Source: Oscillatoria nigro-viridis PCC 7112 (GTDB lineage: Bacteria; Cyanobacteriota; Cyanobacteriia; Cyanobacteriales; Microcoleaceae). Taken from it: a stretch of 64,000 nucleotides of DNA. The DNA is taken from the NCBI RefSeq assembly GCF_000317475.1, contig NC_019729.1:4788501-4852500 (forward strand), given 5' to 3'. Below are positions 1-9,195 of the stretch, piece after piece. How positions within the stretch are numbered: the first letter of the stretch is position 1; each line of letters begins with the position of its first letter. The position numbers and the translations under genes were made by a program. The notes under the pieces are model-generated. The model was given only the letters and a program-made list of their open reading frames with translations, was not told the DNA's origin and did not search any database.

Positions 1-116
1 TGTAAAGTCGGTTTGTTTACTCCAGTGGTTTCAGCAAGTGCAATAGTTGATTGAGCAGTAGTATCGGCGACGAGAGCCATAGTTTCATTGTTCAAGCTTC
101 TTTCTTCGGTGTACAT
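1..116 (-). CDS. Hypothetical protein, 5' end only (runs off the window)
   Basis: An open frame on the minus strand starts at an ATG at 116 and continues past the left edge, so only the first 38 residues are visible (MYTEERSLNNETMALVADT and onward). An AGGA sequence about eight bases before the ATG could be its ribosome binding site. A second ATG lies at codon 13. I do not recognise the family: the visible part is polar and rich in Thr, Ala and Glu, with no signal peptide or membrane segment. The upstream region carries palindromic 15-bp tandem repeats. Before the group II intron inserted, a 26-codon peptide gene on the same strand lay about 0.3 kb upstream. Confidence 0.45.
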   Translation of the reverse strand, partial: MYTEERSLNNETMALVADTTAQSTIALAETTGVNKPTL

Positions 117-202
117 AATGTGGTTCCTATCAACATTTAAGTTTTGGTCTGTGATATTTCAGGTATAACTGGTGGAATTTGTGGATTGACAGTCACTTTT
201 TC

Positions 203-232
203 GAGTGTCACTCATTTGAGTGTCACTCATTT
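203..232. repeat. Two tandem 15-bp palindromic repeats upstream of the left-edge gene
   Basis: GAGTGTCACTCATTT occurs twice head to tail, with a partial third copy (GAGTTAG) after it and a related AGTCAC before it. The core GAGTGTCACTC is an 11-bp near-perfect inverted repeat. It lies about 90 bp upstream of the minus-strand start at 116, where a multi-site operator could sit. The regulatory role is inferred from position and symmetry only. Confidence 0.4.
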
Positions 233-1439
233 GAGTTAGTCCCAGTGTTAACTGTTAATATCTCTTCCGCCAGCGCCGGAATGATATACTAAAAGAATGT
301 TAAGAGTGCAACGAAGACAAGTTATGCCTAAACGTCTAGTGCGATTCGTTGAAGAGTGAATCGGGGGTGAAAGTCCGTACATAACCCTTCCAGCCACAAG
401 GCTGAACTCTCGGTCTGATAAGGGTGCAAGTCCCTTCTGCCAGACTCAGGTATGACTCCCTATCTGCTCACACTGACCAAGCTCGATTCTTGGAGGGTGA
501 AGCTCTTAACTGGAGGCAATCAGATATCTATTGTGAGGTGACACTGGCGTTAATGGGAAGCTCCAATGGTGAAACTGAGCCTAAAAAAGTAACTTATTAG
601 GAAGCGGGGCTCAGACTACCAACCCAGACTTTACTGGAGATTATTCCCGCCGAGTCTTGGGCGGACAGCGCTAAGAGTCTAGGGAATCCAGTAGTTAAAT
701 TGGCTACACCTAAAGGGGCGAACAATCTCACCGAGGGAACGAAGAAAAACGAACTGAGAGTCAAGGGGAAGTCGAACCCTTTTGTAGGCTAGACGAGCAG
801 CGGAACCCCCTCAGATCGGGTAGGACAGACCGGCGCGACCTGAACTGGTCGTTTAGTAAGGAGAACCACTCTCCTAGTGGATTCACACCCACTACCCTCA
901 CGTAAAGAGACTCGCTAGAGTCTGGTCACGACTGAGTAGGTAACGAAAAAGTCGGAGTGCAGACCACGAACGTAGCCGAAACTAGCAGCCTAAGCTGGTG
1001 AGGAGCAAGAGGGAAATTTCCAATGGTGAACGTAAGTGAACTATCACTAAAACTGCGTCATCCTACAAAGAGCCAAATAAGGCTGACAGGCTCTAACCAA
1101 AAAGGTAAGTGGATAGGATTTATGATTCGGTGTTTCATAAATCGTGTGAACACGCATCTCCACCGCAGAAAAGATAGCACCTAACGGAAGTTAGAAAACT
1201 AAGCGATACAACAGGATAAACCCTACAGAGTCTACGAGAGGTCGATTACTCCTAGTAGGTCTGAGGTAACAAAGACGGAACACTCTGTTGGGTAAAGGAT
1301 AGAAGAAAAAGCGAATGCTGGTTTGTAATGAACCAGATAGGGGTTGAAATATCACTTCTGACCGAAAGGAAAGCAGACTTCTTTTGGGTCTTATACGAAA
1401 GAAACTCAGTTAAAGGAATCGAATCCAAGGACAAGTTAG

Positions 1440-3098
1440 ATGGTGTCATTATTGACAACAAACGGACTAAAGAAACGACTTGAAAACTGGAACCAAATCA
1501 ACTGGATAAAAGTTATCAAGCTAGTTAGAAACCTGCGCCAGAGAATCTTTCGTGCGAGAAAACTTGGTGACTTCCGTAAGCTACGGAGCTTGCAGAAGTT
1601 GATGTTACGAAGCTACGCAAACTTGCTGCTGTCAGTTCGACGTATCACCCAGACCAATCAAGGTAAAGCAACGGCAGGCATTGATAAAGAAGTAATCAAT
1701 ACTCCAGAGCAGCGGGTGATTCTGGTAAACGATTGGAATGGGGGCAACCCCAAACCAACTCTAAGGGTGGAGATACCAAAGCCCAACGGAAAGAAACGAC
1801 CGCTCGGAATCCCGACCGTGCGTGACAGAATCGAACAGGCAATAGTAAAGAATTCACTAGAGCCTGAATGGGAAGCCGTATTCGAGCAACACTCATACGG
1901 ATTCCGACCGGGAAGAAGTTGTCAAGATGCCATTGAGCAATGCTTTAACAAAGTAGGGTTCAACAAAGCAGGCGGACACAAATGGGTTCTAGAGGCTGAC
2001 ATCAAGGGATTCTTCGACAACATCGCCCATGAATCCATCCTGAACCTGATGGGCAACTTTCCCAAGAGAGAACTCATCCAAGGATGGTTAAAAGCAGGGT
2101 TTGTGTTCCAAGGGAAATTACACCCCACGGAACAAGGCACACCACAGGGCGGCGTGATTTCGCCGCTACTTGCCAATATCGGTTTGCATGGCTTAGAAAC
2201 CTTTATAAAAGCCACCAACCCGAAACTTGGCGTGGTTCGATATGCTGATGACTTTATTGTCACGGCTAAAGACAAACACAGTCTTGAAACTGCTCAAACC
2301 CTGATACAAGCATGGATATCAGAACGAGGTCTTGAGTTAAGCGCTGAGAAGACGGTAATCACGTCATTGGAAGATGGGTTTGATTTCCTGGGGTTCAACT
2401 CCCGGCACTACGATGGAAAACTCCTAATTAAGCCGTCCAAAAAGAAGGTGTTAATCTTCTGCAAGCGGTTGGGAGAAGAAGTTAGAAACTTAAATGGTGT
2501 AGAACAGGAAGTCTTAATCAAAAAGCTCAATCCAATTCTCAGAGGTTTTGCCAACTACTACAAAGGGGTAGTGAGCAAGGAAACCTTCGGCTACATCTCC
2601 TATAGATTGTGGCAATACCTTTGGCGTTGGGCAAAGCGTAGACACCCCAACAAAAACAAGAGATGGGTTCGGAAGCGTTACTTCAAAACCATTAAAGGCA
2701 ACAACTGGGTGTTCGCTTGTACTACAAGCGACCGAAGGGGTAAAGACAAAGAACTTGCCCTATACTCAATTGCATCTACTCCCATCGAACGCCATATAAA
2801 GGTTAAGGGTGACGCCAGCCCCGATGACCCCTCGCTAAAGGAATATTGGGACAAACGCCACCAGAAGCTTGGAAAAACTCGCTTCAATAAAGGCTCTAAG
2901 CTTTATACGATAGCAGATAACCAAGACTGGAAGTGCCCAGAATGTGGCGAACCCTTATTCAAGGGGGAAGAAATCGAAACCCATCATATAGTGCCTGTTG
3001 CTGGAGGTGGAACAGACGACGTGGAAAACCTTCAGCACCTACACAAACCGTGTCACAAGCAGGTACATAAAACCCAAGTTAAATCTCGCTTGAAATAA
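1440..3098 (+). CDS. ltrA: Group II intron reverse transcriptase/maturase with HNH endonuclease
   Basis: This 552-residue intron-encoded protein should bind and splice its host intron and reverse-transcribe it into DNA targets. The reverse transcriptase blocks span roughly residues 70-330, with the catalytic YADD motif near residue 268 (RYADDFIVTA) and the QGTPQGG motif before it. A maturase (X) domain follows at about 370-470. The C-terminus (about 499-545) is an HNH endonuclease with paired CPEC and KPCH cysteines around ETHHIVP, so the protein should also cut the second strand for retrohoming. Length and domain order are normal and no frameshift is seen. It lies entirely in intron domain IV. 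Confidence 0.95.
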   Translation: MVSLLTTNGLKKRLENWNQINWIKVIKLVRNLRQRIFRARKLGDFRKLRSLQKLMLRSYANLLLSVRRITQTNQGKATAGIDKEVINTPEQRVILVNDWNGGNPKPTLRVEIPKPNGKKRPLGIPTVRDRIEQAIVKNSLEPEWEAVFEQHSYGFRPGRSCQDAIEQCFNKVGFNKAGGHKWVLEADIKGFFDNIAHESILNLMGNFPKRELIQGWLKAGFVFQGKLHPTEQGTPQGGVISPLLANIGLHGLETFIKATNPKLGVVRYADDFIVTAKDKHSLETAQTLIQAWISERGLELSAEKTVITSLEDGFDFLGFNSRHYDGKLLIKPSKKKVLIFCKRLGEEVRNLNGVEQEVLIKKLNPILRGFANYYKGVVSKETFGYISYRLWQYLWRWAKRRHPNKNKRWVRKRYFKTIKGNNWVFACTTSDRRGKDKELALYSIASTPIERHIKVKGDASPDDPSLKEYWDKRHQKLGKTRFNKGSKLYTIADNQDWKCPECGEPLFKGEEIETHHIVPVAGGGTDDVENLQHLHKPCHKQVHKTQVKSRLK

Positions 3099-3103
3099 GG
3101 CTT

Positions 3104-3138
3104 GAGCCGGATGAGTGCGAAAGTCTCATGTCCGGTTC
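3104..3138 (+). ncRNA. Group II intron domain V hairpin
   Basis: GAGCCGGATGAGTGCGAAAG followed by the complementary arm TCTCATGTCCGGTTC makes the 34-35 nt catalytic domain V stem-loop with its GCGAAA-type loop. It lies six bases after the maturase stop codon, as expected. A shorter hairpin for domain VI follows up to about 3179. Confidence 0.9.
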
Positions 3139-3227
3139 TTAGGGGAGGGGAAAGGGGCGACCCTCGAACCTTACCCGACTAATTGGTCGCTCGGTGTTCA
3201 GAGTACACAAACTAGAGCAGAGCATGA

Positions 3228-3308
3228 TTAGACACGACAGCAATTTAATCCCGAAACGGAACTGATACCATCGTTAATTGACTGAGCTAGGTTAAGACTT
3301 TTAACCAT
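3228..3308 (-). CDS. Putative 26-residue peptide ending in Cys-Cys-Arg-Val
   Basis: The ATG at 3308 is preceded by AGGAG with a six-base gap, one of the better Shine-Dalgarno sequences in the window. The peptide begins MVKSLNLAQS and ends GLNCCRV. It has no membrane segment. The stop lies 49 bp from the 3' end of the group II intron. I do not recognise it; a leader peptide, a RiPP-like precursor or a regulatory upstream ORF are all possible. Evidence for expression is the ribosome binding site only. Confidence 0.35.
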   Translation of the reverse strand: MVKSLNLAQSINDGISSVSGLNCCRV

Positions 3309-3589
3309 ATTTTTCTCCTATTAATTGGCTGATTAAATTACACTTCAATGAACTGCTTTCATTTAATCAGAGTTAGCCTCCTTCATTTTCTACTTGGTCT
3401 CAACTCCAGTATCAATATCTCTTACCTAAAATATTAAGTCTTGTTTTTTAAATGACGTTTTGATAATTTTAGCTGCAAAGTAGATTAAACTAAGTAAAGT
3501 TAATCAATAGCACGGCCGAGAGAGCGAAAATAGTAGATAGTAACTCTAAAAAGCTTCAGGCTTGACAGAAGCAGTAGGAATACGTAGAT

Positions 3590-6500
3590 ATGGCTAGCAT
3601 AACAAATATTTTTCGAGGATATCAGATTAACGAGCAAATATACGCAGGCAATCGAACTCTAGTTTATCGTGGCCGTCGGTCTTCAGATCGGCAGCCCGTA
3701 GCGATCAAAGTGCTGCGAAATGACTTTCCCCGCTTCCACGAACTGGTGCACTTCCGCAATCAGTTTGTCATTACTAAAAACTTAGAGCTCCCCGGTACTG
3801 TCAAGGCATACAGCCTGGAGACTTACCACAACCACTATGCTCTGGTAATGGAAGACTTTGGCGGAATTTCCTTAAGTAGCTACCTCGCTAGTTTGGTGTT
3901 CGCCAGCAACGAACCCCTGGAAGGGTTGCCCGTTAACGAGTTTCTTCCCATTGCAATTCAAATTGCCAACTCGCTCGACGGACTTTACCGCCACCACGTC
4001 ATCCATAAAGACCTCAAACCCGCCAACATTTTAATTAACCCTGTCAGCAAAGAAGTGAAGCTGATTGACTTCAGCATCGCTTCCCTGTTGCCGCGCGAAA
4101 CCCAAGAAATTCAAAATCCCAACCTTCTAGAAGGCACTTTACCTTACATATCTCCCGAACAAACTGGGCGAATGAACCGAGGCATTGACTACCGCACGGA
4201 TTTCTACTCTCTGGGAGTTACATTCTACGAACTGCTGACGAGACAGTTGCCTTTCCAAAGCGAAGATCCGATAGAGTTAGTACACTGTCACCTTGCCCAG
4301 CAGCCTATTCCAGTCCATCACCTCAACAAAAGCGTTCCATTGGTGCTGTCTGAAATTGTTAGCAAACTGATGGCGAAGAATGCTGAAGATAGGTATCAAA
4401 GTGCGATCGGACTCAAGTTTGATTTGGAAACTTGTTTGTACCAGTGGCAAAAAACTGGAGAAATCGCCTCTTTTAAACTAGGGCAGCGAGATTTGTGCGA
4501 TCGCTTCATCATTCCCGAAAAATTATATGGTAGAGAGAACGAAGTATTCTCCCTACTGGCAGCCTTCGATCGCGTGAGTGCCGGAAGCGCGGAAATGATG
4601 CTGGTGGCTGGCTTCTCAGGTATTGGCAAAACCGCCGTCGTCAACGAAGTTCACAAACCGATTGTCGCAGCTAGAGGCTACTTCATCAAAGGCAAATTCG
4701 ACCAATTTGGACGCAGCCAACCCTTCTCAGCTTTTGTACAAGCTTTTCGCGATTTAATGGGTCAATTGTTGAGCGAAACAGATGCTAAAGTTGAGCAGTG
4801 GAAGACTCAAATCCTGGCAGCGTTGGGCGAGAATGCTCAGGTAATTGTTGAGGTAATTCCCGAACTAGAACGGATTATCGGAGAGCAACCCCCGGCACCA
4901 GAACTTTCGGGCAGTGCTGCCCAAAATCGCTTCAATCGGTTACTCGAGAACTTCATTCAACTCTTCACAACCAAAGAACATCCCCTCGTCATTTTCTTAG
5001 ACGACTTGCAATGGGCCGACTCAGCCTCATTGAACTTGATTCAACTTCTGACGAGCGATCGCGATCGGCGGTATCTCTTTTTAATAGGAGCGTATCGAGA
5101 TAACGAAGTCAGTCCCGTAAACCCTTTGGTGGTGACATTATCCGAAATCCAACAAACGGGAGCTACTGTAAACACCATTACCCTCGCGCCGCTCGATTGC
5201 GTCAATTTGAATAGTTTGATTGCCGATACCTTAGCTTGTTCTAAAGCCTTGGCTATGCCATTAACAGAACTGGTAGATCAAAAAACCCAAGGCAATCCAT
5301 TTTTCAGCACGCAATTTCTCAAATCTTTGCATGAAGATGGGCTAATTACGTTTAATTTTGAGGCTCGGTATTGGCAGTGCGATATCGCGAGAGTGCGAAC
5401 CTTAGCACTAACGGATGATGTTGTCGAGTTCATGGCGATTCAATTGCAAAAGTTGCCAATCCAGACGCAAGAAGTTTTAAAGTTAGCTGCCTGCATTGGT
5501 AACGAATTCGATATAGCAACGCTGGCGGTAGTTTGTGAAAAATCTTCTTCGGATACGGCCGCCAACTTGTGGCCGGCTTTGCAAGCAGGGTTGATTCTCC
5601 CACTAACGGAAATTTATAAATTTTTTACTTCAGAGGAGTTTGAATTCGGCAATCAGAATTCAGAAACAGAAAGCAATACTTCTGACTCGTGGTTTCAGAA
5701 TGCAGACTCCTGTTATTACAAATTTATGCACGATCGCGTACAGCAAGCAGCTTACGTTTTGATTCCCGAATCCCAGAAACAATCCACTCACCTCAATATT
5801 GGTCAACTTTTGTTGATTAATACTCCAACAACAGAAAGGGAAGAGAAAATTTTTAATATAGTCAACCAGTTGAATTATGGTGTTGATTTAATTACCGAGC
5901 CAACAGAGCGTTACCAACTGGCTGAGTTGAATTTAATCGCGGGACGCAAGGCGAAGACTGCTACTGCTTATGTTGCGGCACGCAAATATTTAAGTTTTGG
6001 CAGGCAAATCCTAGCTCCCGATAGCTGGCACACTCACTATGAAACAGCCCTGGAACTGCACGTATTAGCGGCAGAAACTGCATACCTGAGCTATGATTTT
6101 CAGGACATGGAGGAATTAGCTGATTTAGTCCTGCACAATGCCAGAACGCTGCTGGATAAGGTGAAAGTGTATGAAATAGAGCTTTCTGCTTGTACGGCGC
6201 AAGTCAAACCCAAACAAGCCGTTGAAATGGGGTTAGCAGTTCTCAAACTCTTGGGAATCTGCTTTCCCGAAAATCCAACTCCGGCAGATATTCAGCAGGG
6301 ACTAGAACAAACCGCGTCACTTTTTGCTGGCAAAAAAATTGCGGACTTTATTGATTTGCCAGAAATGGAAAATCTCCAAAAGCAAGCAGCCTTGCGAATT
6401 TTATCAGCTTTAGTTTCTCCAGCCTACATCACGGCTCCACTTCTCCTGCCACTGGTTATTGTGGAAATGGTTCATTTGTCGGTTAGTTATGGGAATGCTC

Positions 6501-9082
6501 CCTTATCTGCTTTTGCTTACGGGTTGTATGGATTGGTATTAAGCGGTGTACTTCAAGACATTGAAACAGGGTTTGAATTTGGGCAATTGGCGTTAAATAT
6601 TGTTGATTTATTTAATGCTAATTACCTCAAAACAAAAGTATATTATACAGTCGGCGTTCACATCATACATGGCAAACATCATGTTAAAGAAACCATCCCT
6701 ATTTTAAAAGAGGGTTACGCGATAGGGCTGGAAACGGGAGAGCTAGAATTAGGATATTCAGCCAAAGAAATCTCTCAATATTCATATTTAATCGGTCGGG
6801 AAATTGCCGGACTCGAAGAGGAGGTAGCGACCTACTGCAAGGCGTTGGTTCAATTTAAACAAGAAGCAGCGTTAAATTATACTCAAATCGTTCATCAGGC
6901 TTTATTAAATCTGCTGGGGCGATCGGAAAATCCCTGTCAATTTGTGGGAGATGCCTACAATGAACAAACAATGCTCCCATTTCACATCCAAGCAAACGAT
7001 CGCAACGGACTCCACTATTTGTACTTCCATAAACTGCTTGTGTGTTACCTGTTTGGAGAAACCGAGCAAGCTTTAGAAAATGCTCGGCAAGCCGAACAGT
7101 ATTTAGACGCGGTGACGGGTATGCTCAATGTGCCGATGTTCTACTTTTATGACTCTCTAGCACGGCTGGGAGTTTGTACCGAGCTGGGTTCATCGGAAGA
7201 GAAACAAGAACATCTGCAAAAAGTGAAAAACAACCAGGAAACCCTTCATAAATGGGCACATCACGCCCCCATGAATTTCTCTCACAAATGTTACCTAGTG
7301 GAAGCCGAACTGTTCCGAGTGCTGGGTGAAAATGTGCAGGCGATGGAGAGTTACGATCGCGCCATTTTTCTTGCTAAAGAAAACGATTATCTCAACGAAG
7401 CAGCTCTGGCGAATGAATTGGCTGCTAAATTCTACTTGGTATGGGGGAAAGAAAAAGTTGCCCAGGTATATCTAATAGATGCTTACTATGCTTATGCTCG
7501 TTGGGGAGCGAAAGCAAAAATCGACGCTCTAGAACAACGCTATCCCGAACTTCTGGCTCCTATCTTCAAACAGGAGAAAGCTGGTTCGTTGGAGGAAGGT
7601 ACTACCTCCAATGAGACTTCATTGATTTCTAGTCATCGCCAAACAATTGCTGGCAGTACGAGTACCACAGTAATAGATTTACCAACTGTTATCAAAGCTT
7701 ATCAAGCTTTGTCTAGCGAAATTAAGCTGGAACAATTGCTCACTACCCTGATGGAAGTAGCGATTCAGAATGCAGGCGCTCAAACAGGAGTATTGATTTT
7801 GAAAGAAGAGGACAACTGGACAATCGCCATCCACTGTAGCGATCGCCAAGGCTGTCTTTTGCAAGAAACTATTGGGATCGAGGAGAGCGAATCAATTCCC
7901 CAGACTGTCATTAATTACGTCAAACGCACCCAGAAAACCCTAGTTTTCGATGATGTCAAGACTGAATTAATATTTGCTGCTGACCCCTATATCAAGCAGC
8001 ACCAACCTAAGAGCATCCTATGTACTCCGATTACCCATCAAGGCAAAATGATGGCAATTCTGTATTTGGAAAATAATCTGACGACGGGGGCATTCACTGG
8101 CGATCGCGTCGCCCTCCTCAACATCCTCTGCTCGCAAGCTGCTATCTCGCTGGAAAACGCGGGCTTGTATCAGCAATCTCAAAAGCTTTATCAACAATCC
8201 CAGGAATATGCCCAAAAACTGGAGCAGTCTATCCAGGATCTCAAACAGATGCAACTGCAATTGGTGCAGGGTGAGAAGATGTCTGCTCTGGGAAATTTAG
8301 TCGCAGGGGTAGCCCACGAAATTAACAATCCCGTAGGCTTTATCGCCGGCAACTTGCAACCGGCTCAAGAATACGTGGGGGATTTATTCAATTTGATCGA
8401 TTTGTATCAAGAAAAATTTCCCAATCCCGGAGTGGAAATAGAATCAGAAATTGAGGATATAGACTTGGAGTATTTGCGAGAAGATTTGCCCAAATTAATT
8501 GGCTCGATGCAGGAGGGAGTCGAGCGCATCCGCAATATCAGTACGAGTTTGAGAACGTTTTCCAGGGCAGATAGCGATCGACCTGTTTCTTTCAATATTC
8601 ACGACGGACTCGAAAGCACTCTGCTAATTCTCAAGCACCGTTTAAAAGCCAGCGAGTTCCGCCCTGCCATTGAAGTTGTGAGAGAGTATGGTAACTTACC
8701 CCCAGTCAAATGCTTTCCCGGACAGTTAAACCAGGTATTTATGAATGTACTGGCTAATGCCATTGACGCTCTGGAGGAGTCAAATAAGGGGCGCAGTTTT
8801 AAGGAAATTAAAGCCCTACCCAATCAAATCACGCTTCAAACTGCTCTGAGCGAATCCAACAATCAGGTTGTGATTCGGATTAAGGATAATGGAGTGGGGA
8901 TGTCGAACGAAGTCAAGGAAAACATCTTTAACCACTTATTCACGACCAAGGCTGTGGGTCAAGGAACCGGATTGGGATTGTCTATTGCCCGCCAAATTGT
9001 TGTGGAAAAACATGGAGGTACGTTAGCCGTGAATTCCTCTTTGGGGCATGGTTCGGAGTTTGTGATTTCTATTCCGGCGTGA
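3590..9082 (+). CDS. Giant Ser/Thr kinase-AAA ATPase-GAF-histidine kinase
   Basis: This 1830-residue cytoplasmic signalling protein joins two kinase chemistries. Residues about 10-270 form a Ser/Thr kinase with VAIKVL, HKDLKPANILIN (HKD in place of HRD) and DFS in place of DFG. About 310-540 is an AAA ATPase with Walker A GFSGIGKT near 341 and Walker B LVIFLDDLQWAD. A long helical, TPR-like middle follows to about 1300. A GAF domain spans about 1385-1525. A histidine kinase with H-box VAGVAHEINNP (His near 1573) and G boxes DNGVGM and GQGTGLGLS ends the protein. The architecture is that of cyanobacterial HstK-type proteins. The response regulator partner is not adjacent. The ATG at 3590 has no strong ribosome binding site but begins at the kinase domain. 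Confidence 0.93.
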   Translation: MASITNIFRGYQINEQIYAGNRTLVYRGRRSSDRQPVAIKVLRNDFPRFHELVHFRNQFVITKNLELPGTVKAYSLETYHNHYALVMEDFGGISLSSYLASLVFASNEPLEGLPVNEFLPIAIQIANSLDGLYRHHVIHKDLKPANILINPVSKEVKLIDFSIASLLPRETQEIQNPNLLEGTLPYISPEQTGRMNRGIDYRTDFYSLGVTFYELLTRQLPFQSEDPIELVHCHLAQQPIPVHHLNKSVPLVLSEIVSKLMAKNAEDRYQSAIGLKFDLETCLYQWQKTGEIASFKLGQRDLCDRFIIPEKLYGRENEVFSLLAAFDRVSAGSAEMMLVAGFSGIGKTAVVNEVHKPIVAARGYFIKGKFDQFGRSQPFSAFVQAFRDLMGQLLSETDAKVEQWKTQILAALGENAQVIVEVIPELERIIGEQPPAPELSGSAAQNRFNRLLENFIQLFTTKEHPLVIFLDDLQWADSASLNLIQLLTSDRDRRYLFLIGAYRDNEVSPVNPLVVTLSEIQQTGATVNTITLAPLDCVNLNSLIADTLACSKALAMPLTELVDQKTQGNPFFSTQFLKSLHEDGLITFNFEARYWQCDIARVRTLALTDDVVEFMAIQLQKLPIQTQEVLKLAACIGNEFDIATLAVVCEKSSSDTAANLWPALQAGLILPLTEIYKFFTSEEFEFGNQNSETESNTSDSWFQNADSCYYKFMHDRVQQAAYVLIPESQKQSTHLNIGQLLLINTPTTEREEKIFNIVNQLNYGVDLITEPTERYQLAELNLIAGRKAKTATAYVAARKYLSFGRQILAPDSWHTHYETALELHVLAAETAYLSYDFQDMEELADLVLHNARTLLDKVKVYEIELSACTAQVKPKQAVEMGLAVLKLLGICFPENPTPADIQQGLEQTASLFAGKKIADFIDLPEMENLQKQAALRILSALVSPAYITAPLLLPLVIVEMVHLSVSYGNAPLSAFAYGLYGLVLSGVLQDIETGFEFGQLALNIVDLFNANYLKTKVYYTVGVHIIHGKHHVKETIPILKEGYAIGLETGELELGYSAKEISQYSYLIGREIAGLEEEVATYCKALVQFKQEAALNYTQIVHQALLNLLGRSENPCQFVGDAYNEQTMLPFHIQANDRNGLHYLYFHKLLVCYLFGETEQALENARQAEQYLDAVTGMLNVPMFYFYDSLARLGVCTELGSSEEKQEHLQKVKNNQETLHKWAHHAPMNFSHKCYLVEAELFRVLGENVQAMESYDRAIFLAKENDYLNEAALANELAAKFYLVWGKEKVAQVYLIDAYYAYARWGAKAKIDALEQRYPELLAPIFKQEKAGSLEEGTTSNETSLISSHRQTIAGSTSTTVIDLPTVIKAYQALSSEIKLEQLLTTLMEVAIQNAGAQTGVLILKEEDNWTIAIHCSDRQGCLLQETIGIEESESIPQTVINYVKRTQKTLVFDDVKTELIFAADPYIKQHQPKSILCTPITHQGKMMAILYLENNLTTGAFTGDRVALLNILCSQAAISLENAGLYQQSQKLYQQSQEYAQKLEQSIQDLKQMQLQLVQGEKMSALGNLVAGVAHEINNPVGFIAGNLQPAQEYVGDLFNLIDLYQEKFPNPGVEIESEIEDIDLEYLREDLPKLIGSMQEGVERIRNISTSLRTFSRADSDRPVSFNIHDGLESTLLILKHRLKASEFRPAIEVVREYGNLPPVKCFPGQLNQVFMNVLANAIDALEESNKGRSFKEIKALPNQITLQTALSESNNQVVIRIKDNGVGMSNEVKENIFNHLFTTKAVGQGTGLGLSIARQIVVEKHGGTLAVNSSLGHGSEFVISIPA

Positions 9083-9195
9083 GCAGTTCGTGCTAGGCTT
9101 TAGCGCAATTAGCGCCGTTTAGTAATAAGAAACATAGGGATATTCCCGGTTTCTATATCCCATACGTTTAGGAATGAAATTGTGAGTTGTAAGCT

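Larger units (their letters stand above)
339..3179 (+). mobile_element. Complete group II intron with encoded maturase/reverse transcriptase
   Basis: The 5' end GTGCG at 339 matches the group II consensus. Domain V lies at 3104-3138 and the 3' end is close to 3179 (CCTTACCCGAC). The last six bases of the 5' exon, CGTCTA (333-338), are perfectly complementary to TAGACG at 790-795, which fits an IBS1-EBS1 pairing. The open reading frame at 1440-3098 sits in domain IV. The element looks intact and possibly mobile. It is inserted in a non-coding stretch, antisense to a 26-codon minus-strand ORF that stops about 50 bp away. The exact 3' end is uncertain by a base or two. Confidence 0.92.
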
